Origin: Neoarius graeffei
Lineage: Eukaryota > Chordata > Actinopteri > Siluriformes > Ariidae
Assembly (NCBI RefSeq): GCF_027579695.1
Contig: NC_083587.1
Coordinates: 53,823,521-53,887,520, forward strand
DNA length: 64,000 bases
Direction of reading: 5' to 3'
In this document: positions 22,650-33,008 of the stretch, piece after piece
Layout of the letters: each line of letters begins with the position of its first letter
How positions within the stretch are numbered: the first letter of the stretch is position 1
Translations under genes and position numbers: made by a program
The notes under the pieces: model-generated
Databases searched by the model: none
Seen by the model: the letters and a program-made list of their open reading frames with translations, nothing else
Told to the model about the DNA's origin: nothing

Positions 22650-23880
22650 AATTTTTCTCTCCGTGCTTCCACGGAAGGCGGTCGCATTTTTCTCTGCTCT
22701 CCCTCTCCCTCCTTTTTTTCCCTGTTTGTGCTTCTTTGTCTCGTCTCGTCTGTCTATACTTCTGAGAGACTCTCTCCGCATTGCTCTCTAAACTAAAAAA
22801 AAGCATGGAATTGATAAACTGGTCTCCTAACGAAATTGACACAGTTTTCTCGACGAGAAGCCTGGGTTCGGGGGAACCCGCCTGTCCTGCCAGAACGTTC
22901 GCGGCTGGTTACACGATGGATGCGTGGGAGCGGTGGCGGGTCGTGTGCCTGGCAATTCTTTCTGTGGAGGACACTGAAGATATCTACCTATTCGGAACCA
23001 TGATTACAGGACTTTTGCTGATTGGATTAGGCATTGCCCTGGTATATCGAGGAAATCAGACAACGGTGACAGCTGTTCAAAGCCCCACAAAGCTGCCCGA
23101 CATGATTGAAGCGGTGGGCAGAGCTGTCGGAACTCAGACGGTGGCTATTCAGAACTTGAACCACAACATGGTTGTCATCTTGGAGAAGCTTTCGGCTTTG
23201 CAAAGAATAAATATTTCAGAGACCAAATTGAACAAAATGGACGAAATGGACAGATATGGTCGAGCGGAGTGGACGTGCAAAGAATGCGTCTGCTTGCAAG
23301 ACCAAACAATCCCAATCTTATCTACTTTCGGCTCCCTGAGACAGCACCGGCCTTGGCCAAGGCCGTTGCTGGGACATCTCCCCCTGAAGGTCACTGCTGT
23401 GAGATGCTCTTGCACTCCTCGCATTCCTTCCCCCACTTCCCGCGGTCACTGCTTTCACCCCCAGTGTGACAAGCGGGTGCATGACCAGCGCCCTCATGGC
23501 TGCAGGAGCGGACGGCTGCTTGCTTGCGCTGGGTTATCTCTACCTCCCCCCCTTCCCCCCACCCCTGATTGCCCCCCTTTTCCCCCTTCCCCCCCTCAAG
23601 TCCCGTGTTTTCATGTTGTAAAGTGTACTTGTGTTTTTTGTGCTTATGTGCTGAGGTTTTTTTTTTAATGCTCCCACACTGTACTCCTCGCAGGAGCATA
23701 GAGTGGGGGTTGCTTTTTTCTCCTCTCCTTTCCTCATGTTCTCTGCAATTTCTTTTTTTTTCCTGTCTTCCTGTCCTGTCTACTCCCCCTCTGTTAATTA
23801 TGTGTATGTATGTATGTAAGGACAGGTTGATGGTCAATTTCACTGGTACAGTGATAATAAAGGGTTCATTCATTCATTCA
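22650..23880 (+). mobile_element. Retroposon-like insert with TTCA tail
   Basis: C/T-rich 5' leader, one long frame, a T- and C-rich 3' region, an AATAAA at 23856-23861, then (TTCA)4 at 23865-23880. Simple-repeat tails after AATAAA are typical of LINE-mobilised or retroposed sequence. No reverse transcriptase is present. Confidence 0.55.
22805..23668 (+). CDS. Predicted single-pass membrane protein of unknown function within a repeat
   Basis: I do not recognise a family. The frame is open for 288 codons from ATG 22805 (an upstream in-frame ATG at 22781 would add 8 residues). It contains TMDAWERWRVVCLAILSVED, then one strong hydrophobic segment FGTMITGLLLIGLGIALVY (a predicted membrane helix around residues 62-80), an NQTT glycosylation-type site, and a helical region. 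The last 100 residues are Pro/Cys-rich and look like read-through of non-coding sequence, so the real protein may be shorter. It may be a gene carried by the retroposon or a passenger. It is not part of atp6v1h, which is on the other strand. Confidence 0.4.
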   Translation: MELINWSPNEIDTVFSTRSLGSGEPACPARTFAAGYTMDAWERWRVVCLAILSVEDTEDIYLFGTMITGLLLIGLGIALVYRGNQTTVTAVQSPTKLPDMIEAVGRAVGTQTVAIQNLNHNMVVILEKLSALQRINISETKLNKMDEMDRYGRAEWTCKECVCLQDQTIPILSTFGSLRQHRPWPRPLLGHLPLKVTAVRCSCTPRIPSPTSRGHCFHPQCDKRVHDQRPHGCRSGRLLACAGLSLPPPLPPTPDCPPFPPSPPQVPCFHVVKCTCVFCAYVLRFFF

Positions 23881-24632
23881 ATACAAAGTACCTGTATCTT
23901 TCAAATTTTTTTTTAAATCAAGGCTGAATACTTTCTTCTTTGCCGCTGCCTTTTATTAAATCAAATTTGAGACTTTTAATTTGATTTCTTTCAGCGCGAC
24001 CATTTGCATGATGGGATATATTGCTTTGGTTAGTGACCATCGGTTGTACACTACTTTTCGTGATGCATTGTGGGATACTTTGAGTGCACTATATAGGGTG
24101 TAAATAATCCTCACTATTGTTTCAGACAGCATTACAAAATGGTGTCTGCACTATATAGTGCCCTATAGAGTGAGTAGGGAGCAATTTCGGACACGGGGTA
24201 GTCAAAAGACGCGCGCCCTCTTTCGAATGCTGATGTAATCAAGCCAGAAGTTTTGTTTGTTTTGATAGCAATCATTTGATAGCAAGTTTGAAAAAAAAAA
24301 GGCAGTAATCGTCATTTAAACTCATTTTTGTGCAATACTTCGTTTGGAAAACAGTTTTCCAAATGGCGGCACTGACACCTGGCTGACACTTCACGTTTCA
24401 AAGTCTCGCACAAGTCTCGTGAAGATCACGCGGATAAGCGACGCCTGCCGAGGACCAAATGAACTAAATTCAACATGGCTAAAAACCGAATAGGCCGATA
24501 AGTATAATATTTAATTGCAATTAGGTGCCAATACGAGACACGATACAAGGTTACTAAAACCGAAAACGTAACTGAATAACATGTTAATTAAGAAATAAAG
24601 TAAGTTTAAAAATGACTTCAGTTCCCCTTTAA

Positions 24633-24885
24633 ACTTCATCTCGGTACAAAGTTAGGCAAGTTAGTTAGCTGATACTAGCTTGGACTGGTAAGAGCACACT
24701 CAAAATTAGCACACTCGGACCCTCTGTCAGTGCTTTACTCTTTAGTACACTACTCTCCTATGTATTTGTCCCTTCTCTGTACTATACCCGGTCACTTTTT
24801 TAGAATAATCCAGCTAGTTCCCCAATAGCCTATAAAGACTTTATATCCCAGTTGACGGTGAATCAGCTGGTCGAGATGTGCGTAC
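24633..24885. other. short intron stretch before the IMAVL exon
   Basis: No recognised feature besides the exon's splice donor. Confidence 0.5.
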
Positions 24886-25078
24886 CCTGAAAGCAGCGAG
24901 GATGGTGCGGGTGACCTTCACTCTGATGGACTCCTGCAGAATGTCAGAGAGGGCGGGCACCACGTTGTAGCGGTGCAATTGTTCACACAGCTGAGGGCTG
25001 AAGGCTAGAAGCCATATGCAGAAGATCATGTGGTATTGCAACTGGAAGTCACACTTGTTACTCAGCACTGCCATGATG
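24886..25078 (-). CDS. atp6v1h: atp6v1h exon IMAVL..LAAFR
   Basis: At 193 bp this is the largest exon in the window. It completes the split Cys codon and encodes 64 residues through the hallmark FCIWLLAFSPQLCE and LSDILQES segments to LAAFR. The acceptor is cttctag and the donor gtacgc. It forms the middle of the N-terminal superhelical domain of subunit H. Confidence 0.96.
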
Positions 25079-25359
25079 CTAGAAGAAGCACAGCACACAC
25101 ACATTTTTTGCAAATCTGTCTGTAGACATCAACACGGTCGCATGGATTATAGTCTGAAAAGGTGCAGATAGAGGAGTGTGTATAGCGTTCAAACTGTTAA
25201 AACAACGGGGCTGTAAACAGAAACCAATATTGTGGGGAAGTTTGCATTATTCGCATGACTGCTCATTTCCTCCGTCAAAACAAAATGCATTTAATACCTC
25301 TGTGGTCTCATTTGTGCTCCTCCAATGGTTATCAAAGTCTGGTAATTAATGTTCTAATT

Positions 25360-25536
25360 CACTGATTCTCAGTCCTGTTCTGCATGATTTCCATCTTTCC
25401 CTGCTCCACCTACCCGACTGAACTCATCAGCTGAGCACACCTGATTTAACCAAGAGCATCTAATTTAATCAGGTGCAAGAATACAGCAAAGATATGCAGG
25501 ACAGGGGAACGCCAGGAGAAGGATTGGGAAACACTG
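25360..25536. mobile_element. Small hAT-type MITE
   Basis: Imperfect inverted ends cactgattctcagtcctg and aggattgggaaacactg, with near-perfect 8-bp flanks ttctaatt / ctctaatt (25352-25359, 25537-25544). It lies in the 545-bp intron between the SSQYV and IMAVL exons. Confidence 0.6.
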
Positions 25537-25623
25537 CTCTAATTAATGCAGTTGATTTTTCCTAATGCTACTAAACAGTTAAATAAGAAAACAAGTATTT
25601 ACATTTGATGTATTGAGTCTTAC

Positions 25624-25721
25624 CAGTTCACTCCATCAGCTTCGACCCAGGCAAATCTATACTCATTCACCTTCAGCATCATCTGCAGGCAACAAGCGAC
25701 ACACTGAACGTACTGAGAGCT
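25624..25721 (-). CDS. atp6v1h: atp6v1h exon SSQYV..DGVN
   Basis: This 98-bp exon encodes 32 residues (SSQYVQCVACCLQ to EADGVN) plus two bases of a split Cys codon. The acceptor is gcacag and the donor gtaaga. It joins the IMAVL exon 546 bp downstream. The ACC triplet of residues replaces AGC of the human protein (Gly to Cys), which is an ordinary substitution. Confidence 0.95.
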
Positions 25722-25872
25722 CTGTGCGGGGACACAAACAGACAGACAGGGCAACACAGTCAGAAGATGTGCAATATTAACAATCCACAGAAGCAAGGGA
25801 AAGGGTGTATAGGATAAAGCCATCCTGTGTAGGAGTTAGCAAAGAGAACACAATGAAACAAGACCACCTTAA

Positions 25873-26808
25873 AGCAGATACGCAGAACCTTCATTTATAA
25901 ATCAATTTCTAAGTGGACAGTATTGCCATCCTTGACTCTTGTATGCTGCATAAATGGGAATAAAAAAATATATATTTTTGAGAGTTAAAATCGACCGCGA
26001 AGTTGTCATTTGAGCTGCCGCACTGAGCCAGCCAGCCCTGAGAGCGTGACGTCACAGCGGTAACCGGTTTTAAAGCCGAGGCCTTTGACAGCTATAAACC
26101 AAAGTCATATAAATAAAAATTTATGGTGAAAGTAAGAAATACCGTTACCGACTTGCTCAACTAAGACTGATTTGGCTTCATTGATTGTGGGTTGACTCTC
26201 ATTAAAACAGGATAGGTGTTATAACTTATGCAACATACATGTACATGCACGCATTTTCACTGATAAAACGTAAAAGGCTAATTAAATAATAAGATGAACT
26301 GAGACAATCACATTCTGAAGCAAATTAAATAATCTTACACTGCTAACTTAAACACACAATACAACTTACATGTATTAATCTAAATGCAGGTAAACAAAGT
26401 GTTTTTGTTGTTTTATATCCAAATGAGAGTCGGAGCTTACCCGTCTGTTCTCGCTTCTTGGAGGCCGACCTTGTAGCCGATTGTTTTGAAACAATCTGAC
26501 TTTCAGTTGTTCGTTCAGTTCTCCGTTCATTCGCTTCTCCCATGTAAGGGCGAGATGGCAGCAATATCCAGTTTAGAAATAAGACGGCTGCTCCACTCAT
26601 TCTCTATTTTGTCCATACTGAGTACTCCGCCATTACTGCTCGGCTCAGGCAATTGCTAAAACCTAGGACGAAATGGGACGTCACCGGTTTTAGCAACAAC
26701 CACGGGGAGGTCACTGCCTGAGCGATATGTCCCGTCCCGTTCCATCCCGGCTTTTAGGAACAACACTCAGCTCACTCCAGGAGGACTGGTGCAACTGAAC
26801 TTTGCTTT

Positions 26809-26840
<32 letters not shown>

Positions 26841-27397
26841 AATAAACACTTTCCTTTTCTTGTAGTTTTCTTTAATTGTTGGTACTGCACCTTCTTGCAA
26901 TATGGGCTTATAGCCAATGTTCCTCAACAGATCAGAGGTCTTGTACGAGTCTTCAGTAAAATGTGCAGAGCAGAGGAGAGACCACTTCATAGGCGCCCAA
27001 CGTGCCCGTGAACTTCTCGCAAAACGCATCCAAATCTTTGTAGTTTGAACATTCTTGGGCCATGAATGCAATGTAAATCCACCTTCTGTCGTGTTGCTGG
27101 TGGGTGCAGCAACAAATCTACGTGGCATGGCGATAAATTAGCTCAAAATGGAGGATCAGAGTTGCAGTCAGCTCTGTGTTTTAGTATAGCGGAAATGGCG
27201 ATGAGACCGATAGACTTCCTGCTGTGACATTACGGATGTCAAGGCCATTCACTCAGACCGCTACCTATATAAATCACTTTAATCGTAAAAATTACTATAT
27301 TAGCTTTATTGTTAACGCTTAAAACTATTCCTGTGCCATTCTTGAGGTCTCAAGGCATTTATAAACAAAAGTGAGACCATGGCTCTGCGTACATGCT
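25873..27397 (-). mobile_element. Kolobok-like THAP element, copy 1
   Basis: TTAA at 25869-25872 and 27398-27401. Inverted ends agcagatacgcagaacc and ggctctgcgtacatgct. It encodes a THAP-type N-terminus on the minus strand (27128-26835). The same structure occurs, inverted, at 60331-61758. TTAA duplications plus a THAP domain fit the Kolobok superfamily. A (AAAT)n tract lies at 26809-26845. Confidence 0.8.
26835..27128 (-). pseudogene. THAP-domain fragment of a Kolobok-like transposon, copy 1
   Basis: Frame MPRRFVAAPTSNTTEGG..W..F..LLCSAHFTEDSY..AVPTI. The layout fits a THAP zinc finger (C2CH DNA-binding domain of transposases), with the C-x2-H (CSAH) half and the AVPTI box intact. The first Cys pair is lost (Phe and Thr where copy 2 has Cys), so it could not bind zinc normally. 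Nothing resembling the catalytic domain follows. Confidence 0.8.
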
Positions 27398-27401
27398 TTA
27401 A

Positions 27402-27964
27402 GTGACAATCCTTTTGCATTTGTTTATGCATGTGCAAGACCTAGGGAGAATCTTGAACATGCAATTTTAAAGAGACACACAGTCCCACAATGCAGTAGAA
27501 ACAAGACAGTGGCGTCTGCAACCTGGATAGAGAGAGGTTAGCAGAGTGGCTGAGAGAAGAAACAAGATTCAATTAATCACTGAGAGAACAGAGAGAGAGA
27601 GAGAGAGAGAATGATGTTGCAGACCAGCATGAAGGAACTATGCATAAAAGCTGAGTGCTCGTTAAAAGAAATGCCGAGATATTGTGAAAAGCAGCAAATT
27701 AGTGGGCTGAGATTTCAGGAGTGCTGATAGAAAATTTAATTAGGGAAGTACAAGCTGGCATCGCACCAGCAGATTAAAGAATGGCATGACAAAAATATCT
27801 GCACATATTAGAACTACTAATCCTGAGTTAATCAGTGGAAGATTGTGAACCCAATCTTCCCACGTTCCTTTAACGTACTTACAGAGACGGTGTCAGATGG
27901 AAAAAAAAAATCAGTTGAAAATAGTATTCATTTGACCAGAAACAAATGTAAAATACTGTATACA
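27402..27964. other. intron sequence with (GA)n tract
   Basis: A GA repeat at 27588-27610. Otherwise nothing recognised. Confidence 0.5.
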
Positions 27965-27976
27965 GCCTACAAAAGC

Positions 27977-28346
27977 GGAGGCACGGTGGTGTAGTGGTTA
28001 GCGCTGTCGCCTCACAGCAAGAAGGTCCGGGTTCGAGCCCCGTGGCTGATGAGGGCCTTTCTGTGCGGAGTTTGCATGTTCTCCCCGTGTCTGCGTGGGT
28101 TTCCTCCGGGTGCTCCGGTTTCCCCCACAGTCCAAAGACATGCAGGTTAGGTTAACTGATGACTCTAAATTGACCGTAGGTGTGAGTGTGAATGGTTGTC
28201 TGTGTCTATGTGTCAGCCCTGTGATGACCTGGCGACTTGCCCAGGGTGTACCCCGCCTTTCGCCCGTAGTCAGCTGGGATAGGCTCCAGCTTGCCTGCGA
28301 CCCTGTAGAACAGGATAAAGCGGCTAGAGATAATGAGATGAGATGA
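27977..28346 (+). mobile_element. SINE (DANA/mermaid-like)
   Basis: Full-length, GAGATG tail, perfect 12-bp duplications gcctacaaaagc at 27965-27976 and 28347-28358. It forms an inverted pair with the copy at 28600-28970. Confidence 0.95.
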
Positions 28347-28599
28347 GCCTACAAAAGCATTGGTTGGTCTCAGATGAATAAAGCCGAGAGGGAGTGGAGC
28401 AAAGAAGCATAGTTGTAGTGGTAAAGAGGAAATTGAGTACAGGTGAATGAAACAGATATGCAGCAGAGGTCAGTTAATGCCACACTGAGCACAGATGCCC
28501 TTCTGAAAGCTGACCAAAACCTCTATGTGACATACACACTTCACTGGGAGAGATGGTTCCTGTTCCTGCACGTGAACCATGTAGTTTCTAACAAAAGAT

Positions 28600-28970
28600 C
28601 TCATCTCATCTCATTATATCTAGCCGCTTTATCCTGTTCTACAGGGTCGCAGGCAAGCTGGAGCCTATCCCAGCTGACTACGGGCAAAAGGCGGGGTACA
28701 CCCTGGACAAGTCGCCAGGTCATCACAGGGCTGACACATAGACACAGACAACCATTCACACTCACATTCACACCTACGGTCAATTTAGAGTCACCAGTTA
28801 ACCTAACCTGCATGTCTTTGGACTGTGGGGGAAACCGGAGCACCCGAAGGAAACCCACACGGGGAGAACATGCAAACTCCGCACAGAAAGGCCCTCGCCG
28901 GCCACGGGGCTCGAACCCGGACCTTCTTGCTGTGAGGCGACAGCGCTAACCACTACACCACCGTGCCGCC
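28600..28970 (-). mobile_element. SINE (DANA/mermaid-like)
   Basis: Full-length reverse copy. Perfect 12-bp duplications ctaacaaaagat at 28588-28599 and 28971-28982. Confidence 0.95.
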
Positions 28971-29322
28971 CTAACAAAAGATATAACAAAAGAAAAGAAA
29001 GAAAAGCATGTGTGCTGAGATACCGACTTAGATGTTGATTTGTTGACAGAACTTTGGCTGTAAGACTGGACGCTGGAAAGCTACACAAGTATAGGAATCC
29101 AATATGGAAGAAAAATCTATATGGTGTAGCATTCATTTAACAGTTATTATTCCATGAACTCGAGTTGTACATGAGATGATAGCCGATGAGGTGCATAGCA
29201 CCAAGTTGGCTACAAGCCATGTAGGACGAGATTGAGTGTAATAACCGTTTTATTCTATCCACATTCACGGGATTTTGAGAAATGGAGCATTTTTATTTTT
29301 TGCAAATTTGACAAATAAAATT

Positions 29323-29698
29323 TGTGGCACGGTGGTGTAGTGGTTAGCGCTGTCGCCTCACAACAAGAGGGTCCAGGTTCGAGCCCCATGGCCAGCGAGG
29401 GCCTTTCTGTGCGGATTTTGCATTTTCTCCTTGTGTCCGCGTGGGTTTCCTCCGGGTGCTCCGGTTTCCCCCACAGTCCAAAGACATGCAGGTTAGGTTA
29501 ACTGGTGACTCTAAATTGACCGTAGGTGTGAATGTGAGTGTGAATGGTTGTCTGTGTCTGTGTGTCAGCCCTGTGATGACCTGGTGACTTGTCCAGGGTG
29601 TACCCCACCTTTCACCCGTAGTCAGCTGGGATAGGCTCCAGCTTGCCTGCGACCCTGTATAACAGGATAAAGCGGCTAGAGATAATGAGATGAGATGA
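29323..29698 (+). mobile_element. SINE (DANA/mermaid-like)
   Basis: Full-length with GAGATG tail. A-rich duplications (aaataaaa) on both sides. Confidence 0.92.
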
Positions 29699-29942
29699 TA
29701 AATAAAAACTTTATACAAAACATCTGACAAAATAATTTCCGCGTAGAATGTAAACAAGCTGGCAAAATGACAGGCGCAATTTGTGAAAAATGCCATCATA
29801 GTAACTCTTGAAAAATAAAAGATATGTTCGGAACATCAATTTCTTTCATTCCATATTTTGTTGCCTTTTTTTTATTTATTTTTTTGGGGTTTTGTTTTTG
29901 AGGTTGATTTTTTTTTTTTTGTCCTCAGTTGATTCAGCAACA

Positions 29943-30308
29943 GGGTGGTACGGTGGTGTAGTGGTTAGCACTGTCGCGTCACAGCAAGAAGGTCCTGGGT
30001 TCGAGCCCAGCGGCCAGCGAAGGCCCTTCTGTGTGGCGTTTGCATGCTTTCCCCGTATCTGCGTGGGTTTCCTCTGGGTGCTCCGGTTTCCCCCAAAGAC
30101 ATGCAGGTTAGGCTAATTGGTGGCTCTAAACTGACTATAGGTGTGAATGTGAGCATGAATGGTTGTCTATGTGTCAGCCCTGCGATTACCTGGCGACTTG
30201 TCCAGGGTGTACCCCGCTTTTCGCTCGTAGTCAGCTGGGATAGGCTCCAGCTTGCCTGCGACCCTGTAGGACAGGATAAGCTGCTACGGATAATGGGTGG
30301 ATGGATGG
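29943..30308 (+). mobile_element. SINE (DANA/mermaid-like), ATGG-tail subfamily
   Basis: Head gagcccagcgg, tail of ATGG units. Perfect 10-bp duplications ttcagcaaca at 29933-29942 and 30309-30318. Confidence 0.94.
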
Positions 30309-30477
30309 TTCAGCAACACGCTCTGCCATTTTGTTTTGCTCTACTCACGGTATATGAGCTGATAGCCTAGTAGTACAGTAGCCAATCAGAGCGTGCTATT
30401 GCTCATATCCAGTGAATGTGGATAGAATAAATGTACTATATACACTATGTCCATATAACAAATGTTATTTGTAACAT

Positions 30478-30846
30478 CTCATCTCATCTCATTATCTCTA
30501 GCCGCTTTATCCTGTTCTACAGGGTCGCAGGCAAGCTGGAGCCTATCCCAGCTGACTACGGGCAAAAGGCGGGGTACACCCTGGACAAGTCGCCAGATCA
30601 TCGCAGGGCCGACACACAGAGACAGACAACCATTCACACTCACGGTCAATTTAGAGTCATCAGTTATCCTAACCTGCATGTCTTTGGACTGTGGGGGAAA
30701 CCAGAGCACCCAGAGGAAACCCACGTGGACACAGGGAGAACATGCAAACTCCACACAGAAAGGCCCTCGCCGGCCACGGGGCTTGAACCCGGACCTTCTT
30801 GCTGTGAGGCGACAGCGCTAACCACTACACCACCGTGCCGCCCTAG
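30478..30846 (-). mobile_element. SINE (DANA/mermaid-like)
   Basis: Full-length reverse copy. Duplications ttgtaacat at 30469-30477 and 30847-30855, immediately followed by the RTE LINE insertion site. Confidence 0.94.
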
Positions 30847-30872
30847 TTGTAACATTATTTATCTAAACTACC

Positions 30873-31365
30873 TGGGGTCAACTGTGCAGGAAAATGGGAG
30901 CTGCGATAGTGAGGTGAGAAAGAGAGTGCAGGCAGGGTGGAGCAGTTGGAGAAGGATTTCGGGAGTCATTTGTGATCGGAAAGTCCCAGCAAAAGTGAAA
31001 GGTAAGATGTATAAGACAGTAGTGAGACCAGCTGTGATGTATGGATTGGAGACCGTCCCCTTAACGAAGAGACAGGAGGCAAAGTTGGAGGTGGCGGAGT
31101 TGAGGATGTTAAGGTTTGCGATGGGAGGTTGAACAGGATAAGGAGTGAGCACATCAGAGGGACAGCACATATGGAGAGCTTGGGGATTAAGCTAAGAGAG
31201 ATGAGACTGAGATGGTATGGGCACATCCTGAGAAGAGATGCAGAGCATGTTGGAAGGAGAATGTTGAGGATGGAGCTGCCAAGCACACGAAAACGAGGAA
31301 GGCCAAAGAGGAGATACATGGATGTGGTGAGAGAGGACATGAAAGTGGCAGGTGTGGTAGAGTAG
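30873..31365 (+). pseudogene. RTE LINE ORF2 C-terminal remnant, frameshifted
   Basis: The frame reads GSTVQENGSCDSEVRKRV, AGWSSWRRISGVICDRKVP and YKTVVRPAVMYGLETVPL. A small deletion near 31128 then shifts the frame to RIRSEHIRGTAH, RLRWYGHILRRD and MDVVREDMK. These are the domains after the reverse transcriptase core in RTE elements. The catalytic part is absent through 5' truncation. Confidence 0.88.
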
Positions 31366-31442
31366 GATGCGGAAGACAGGGAGCAACGGAGACGAAAAAT
31401 CTGCTGTGGCGACCCCTAATCGGGAGCAGCCAAAAGAAGATG
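30873..31442 (+). mobile_element. 5'-truncated RTE-type LINE
   Basis: Perfect 16-bp duplications atttatctaaactacc at 30857-30872 and 31443-31458 bracket the C-terminus of an RTE-clade ORF and a short 3' UTR ending cgggagcagccaaaagaaga. It is a textbook truncated retrotransposon insertion. Confidence 0.95.
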
Positions 31443-31545
31443 ATTTATCTAAACTACCACATGCATACTTTAAAAGCAATGGGTGTTCAGAATGAACTGA
31501 ATCATCACATATGGTTATTTAATAAAACAGTAAGTTATCCTACAG

Positions 31546-31875
31546 AGGGTGGCACGGTGGTGTAGTGGTTAGCACTGTCGCCTCACAGCAAGAAGGTCCT
31601 GGGTTCAAACCCAGCGGCCGGCAAAGGCCTTTCTGTGTGGATTTCCTCCGGGTGCTCCGGTTTTCCCCCCAAAGGCATGCAGGTTAGGCTAATTGGTGGC
31701 TCTAAATTGACCGTAGGTGTGAGCATGAATGGTTGTCTGTGTCTAGGTGTCAGCCCTGCGATGACCTGGTGACTTGTCCAGGGTGTACCCTGCCTCTCAC
31801 CCATAGTCAGCTGGGATAGGATCCAGCTTGTCTGCGACCCTGTAGGATAGGATAAGCAGCTACAGATAATGGATG
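31546..31875 (+). mobile_element. SINE (DANA/mermaid-like), ATGG-tail subfamily
   Basis: Internal deletion in the head/body. Perfect 12-bp duplications gttatcctacag at 31534-31545 and 31876-31887. Confidence 0.94.
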
Positions 31876-31888
31876 GTTATCCTACAGC

Positions 31889-32043
31889 ACCAGCCAAAAG
31901 TTTGGACACACCTTCTCATTCAGTGGTTTTTCTTTATATTTATTAATTAAAATTCACTTCATGTCTTAAAGTAATGATGGATGTCGTTTCTCTTTACTTA
32001 GTTGAGCGGTTCTTGACAATATGGATTACTACAGTTGTGGAAT
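31889..32043 (+). mobile_element. Tc1 end fragment (ccaaaagtttggacacacc terminal repeat)
   Basis: Begins with a typical fish Tc1 terminal repeat and breaks off where another Tc1 copy starts. Confidence 0.7.
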
Positions 32044-32046
32044 TGG

Positions 32047-32787
32047 ACCTAAAACATCATCAGATTTTCACACAAGTCCTAAAAGTAGATAAAGAGAACC
32101 CAGTTAAACAAATGAGACAAAAATATTATACTTGGTCATTTATTTATTGAGGAAAATGATCCAATATCACATATCTGTGAATGGCAAAAGTATGTGAACC
32201 TCTAGGTTTAGCAGTTAATTTGAAGGTGAAATAAGAGTCAGGTGTTTTAAATCGGGATGACAATCAAGTGTGAGTGGGCACCCTGTTTTATTTAAAGAAC
32301 AGGGATCTATCAAAGTCTGATCTTCACAACACATGTTTGTGGAAGTGTATCATGGCACGGACAAAGGAGATTTCTGAGGACCTCAGAAAAAGCACTGATG
32401 ATGCTCATCAGGCTGGAAAAGGCTAGAAAACCATGTCTGAAGAGTTTGGACTCCACCAATCCACAGTCAGACAGATTGTGTACAAATGGAGGAAATTCAA
32501 GACCATTGTTACCCTCCCCAGGAGTGGTCGACCAACAAAGATCACTCCAAGAGCAAGGCGTGTAATAGTCAGTGAGGCCACAAAGGACCCCAGGGTAACT
32601 TCTAAGCAACTGAAGGCCTCTCTCACATTGGCTAATGTTCATGAGTCCACTATCAGGAGAACACTGAACAACAATGGTGTGCATGGCAGGGTTGCAAGGA
32701 GAAAGCCACTGCTCTCCAAAAAGAACATTGCTGCTCATCTGCAGTTTGGTAGAGATCACGTGGAAAAGCTAGAAGGCTATTGGAAAA
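32047..32787 (+). mobile_element. Truncated Tc1 element (family of 45331-45829)
   Basis: Lacks the outermost 50 bp of its terminal repeat on the left and its 3' half on the right. The inner terminal-repeat region and the transposase N-terminal half are nearly the same as at 45331-45829 and 1544-1755. Confidence 0.85.
32352..32787 (+). pseudogene. Tc1 transposase N-terminal half
   Basis: From ATG 32352, MARTKEISEDLRK begins the paired-like helix-turn-helix domain. One in-frame TAG (at about 32424) breaks it. After it the frame continues with FGLHQSTVRQIVYKW, LPRSGRPTKITPRARR and RRTLNNNGVHGRVARRKP. It ends at YWKN where a SINE fragment is fused, so all catalytic residues are missing. Confidence 0.88.
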
Positions 32788-33008
32788 ATGACACATAGAG
32801 ACAGACAACTATTCACATCTACGGTCAATTTAGAACCACTGATTAGCCTAACCTGCATGTCTTTGGACTGTAGGGGAAACCGGAGCACCTGGAGGAAACC
32901 CATGCAGACAACATGCAAACTCCACACAGAAAGGCCCCCGTCAGCCACTGGGCTCGAACCCAGAACCTTCTTGCTGTGAGGCGACAGTGCTAACCACCGT
33001 GCCACCCC
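32788..33008 (-). mobile_element. SINE fragment (head and body), fused to Tc1
   Basis: The SINE 3' third is missing exactly at the Tc1 breakpoint (32787/32788). One deletion removing the Tc1 3' half and the SINE tail explains both. Confidence 0.88.

Larger units (their letters stand above)
22392..24198. mobile_element. Nested element with ccccgtgtctgaaat / atttcggacacgggg ends
   Basis: Inverted ends ccccgtgtctgaaatcac and gcaatttcggacacgggg, with mirrored ctccctatatagg / cactatatagtgcccta inner motifs. A stretch matching 22500-22620 inverted lies at 36973-37090. Superfamily not assigned. Confidence 0.6.
22138..24628. mobile_element. TTAA-flanked (Kolobok-like) non-autonomous element with nested insertions
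   Basis: TTAA at 22134-22137 and 24629-24632. Ends aaggagaactgaaggc and gacttcagttcccctt are inverted repeats. Inside is a second TIR-like element (22392-24198), which itself contains a retroposon-like insert (about 22650-23880). A partial second copy of the right end is at 38841-39094. TTAA duplications fit Kolobok or piggyBac; the choice is inference. Confidence 0.75.
29140..30440. repeat. Unclassified repeat with mirrored ends, interrupted by two SINEs
   Basis: The left part contains ttctatccacattcacggg and the right part the inverse-like tccagtgaatgtggatagaa. Both sides also carry gatagcc..agcctagtag-type motifs. The middle holds SINEs at 29323 and 29943. No coding content. Confidence 0.45.

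Noticed and set aside
23391-23873. Minus-strand frame of 160 residues opposite the membrane-protein frame
   Set aside because: Lys/Glu/Arg- and Gly-rich translation of a pyrimidine-rich 3' region, with no domain. A shadow.
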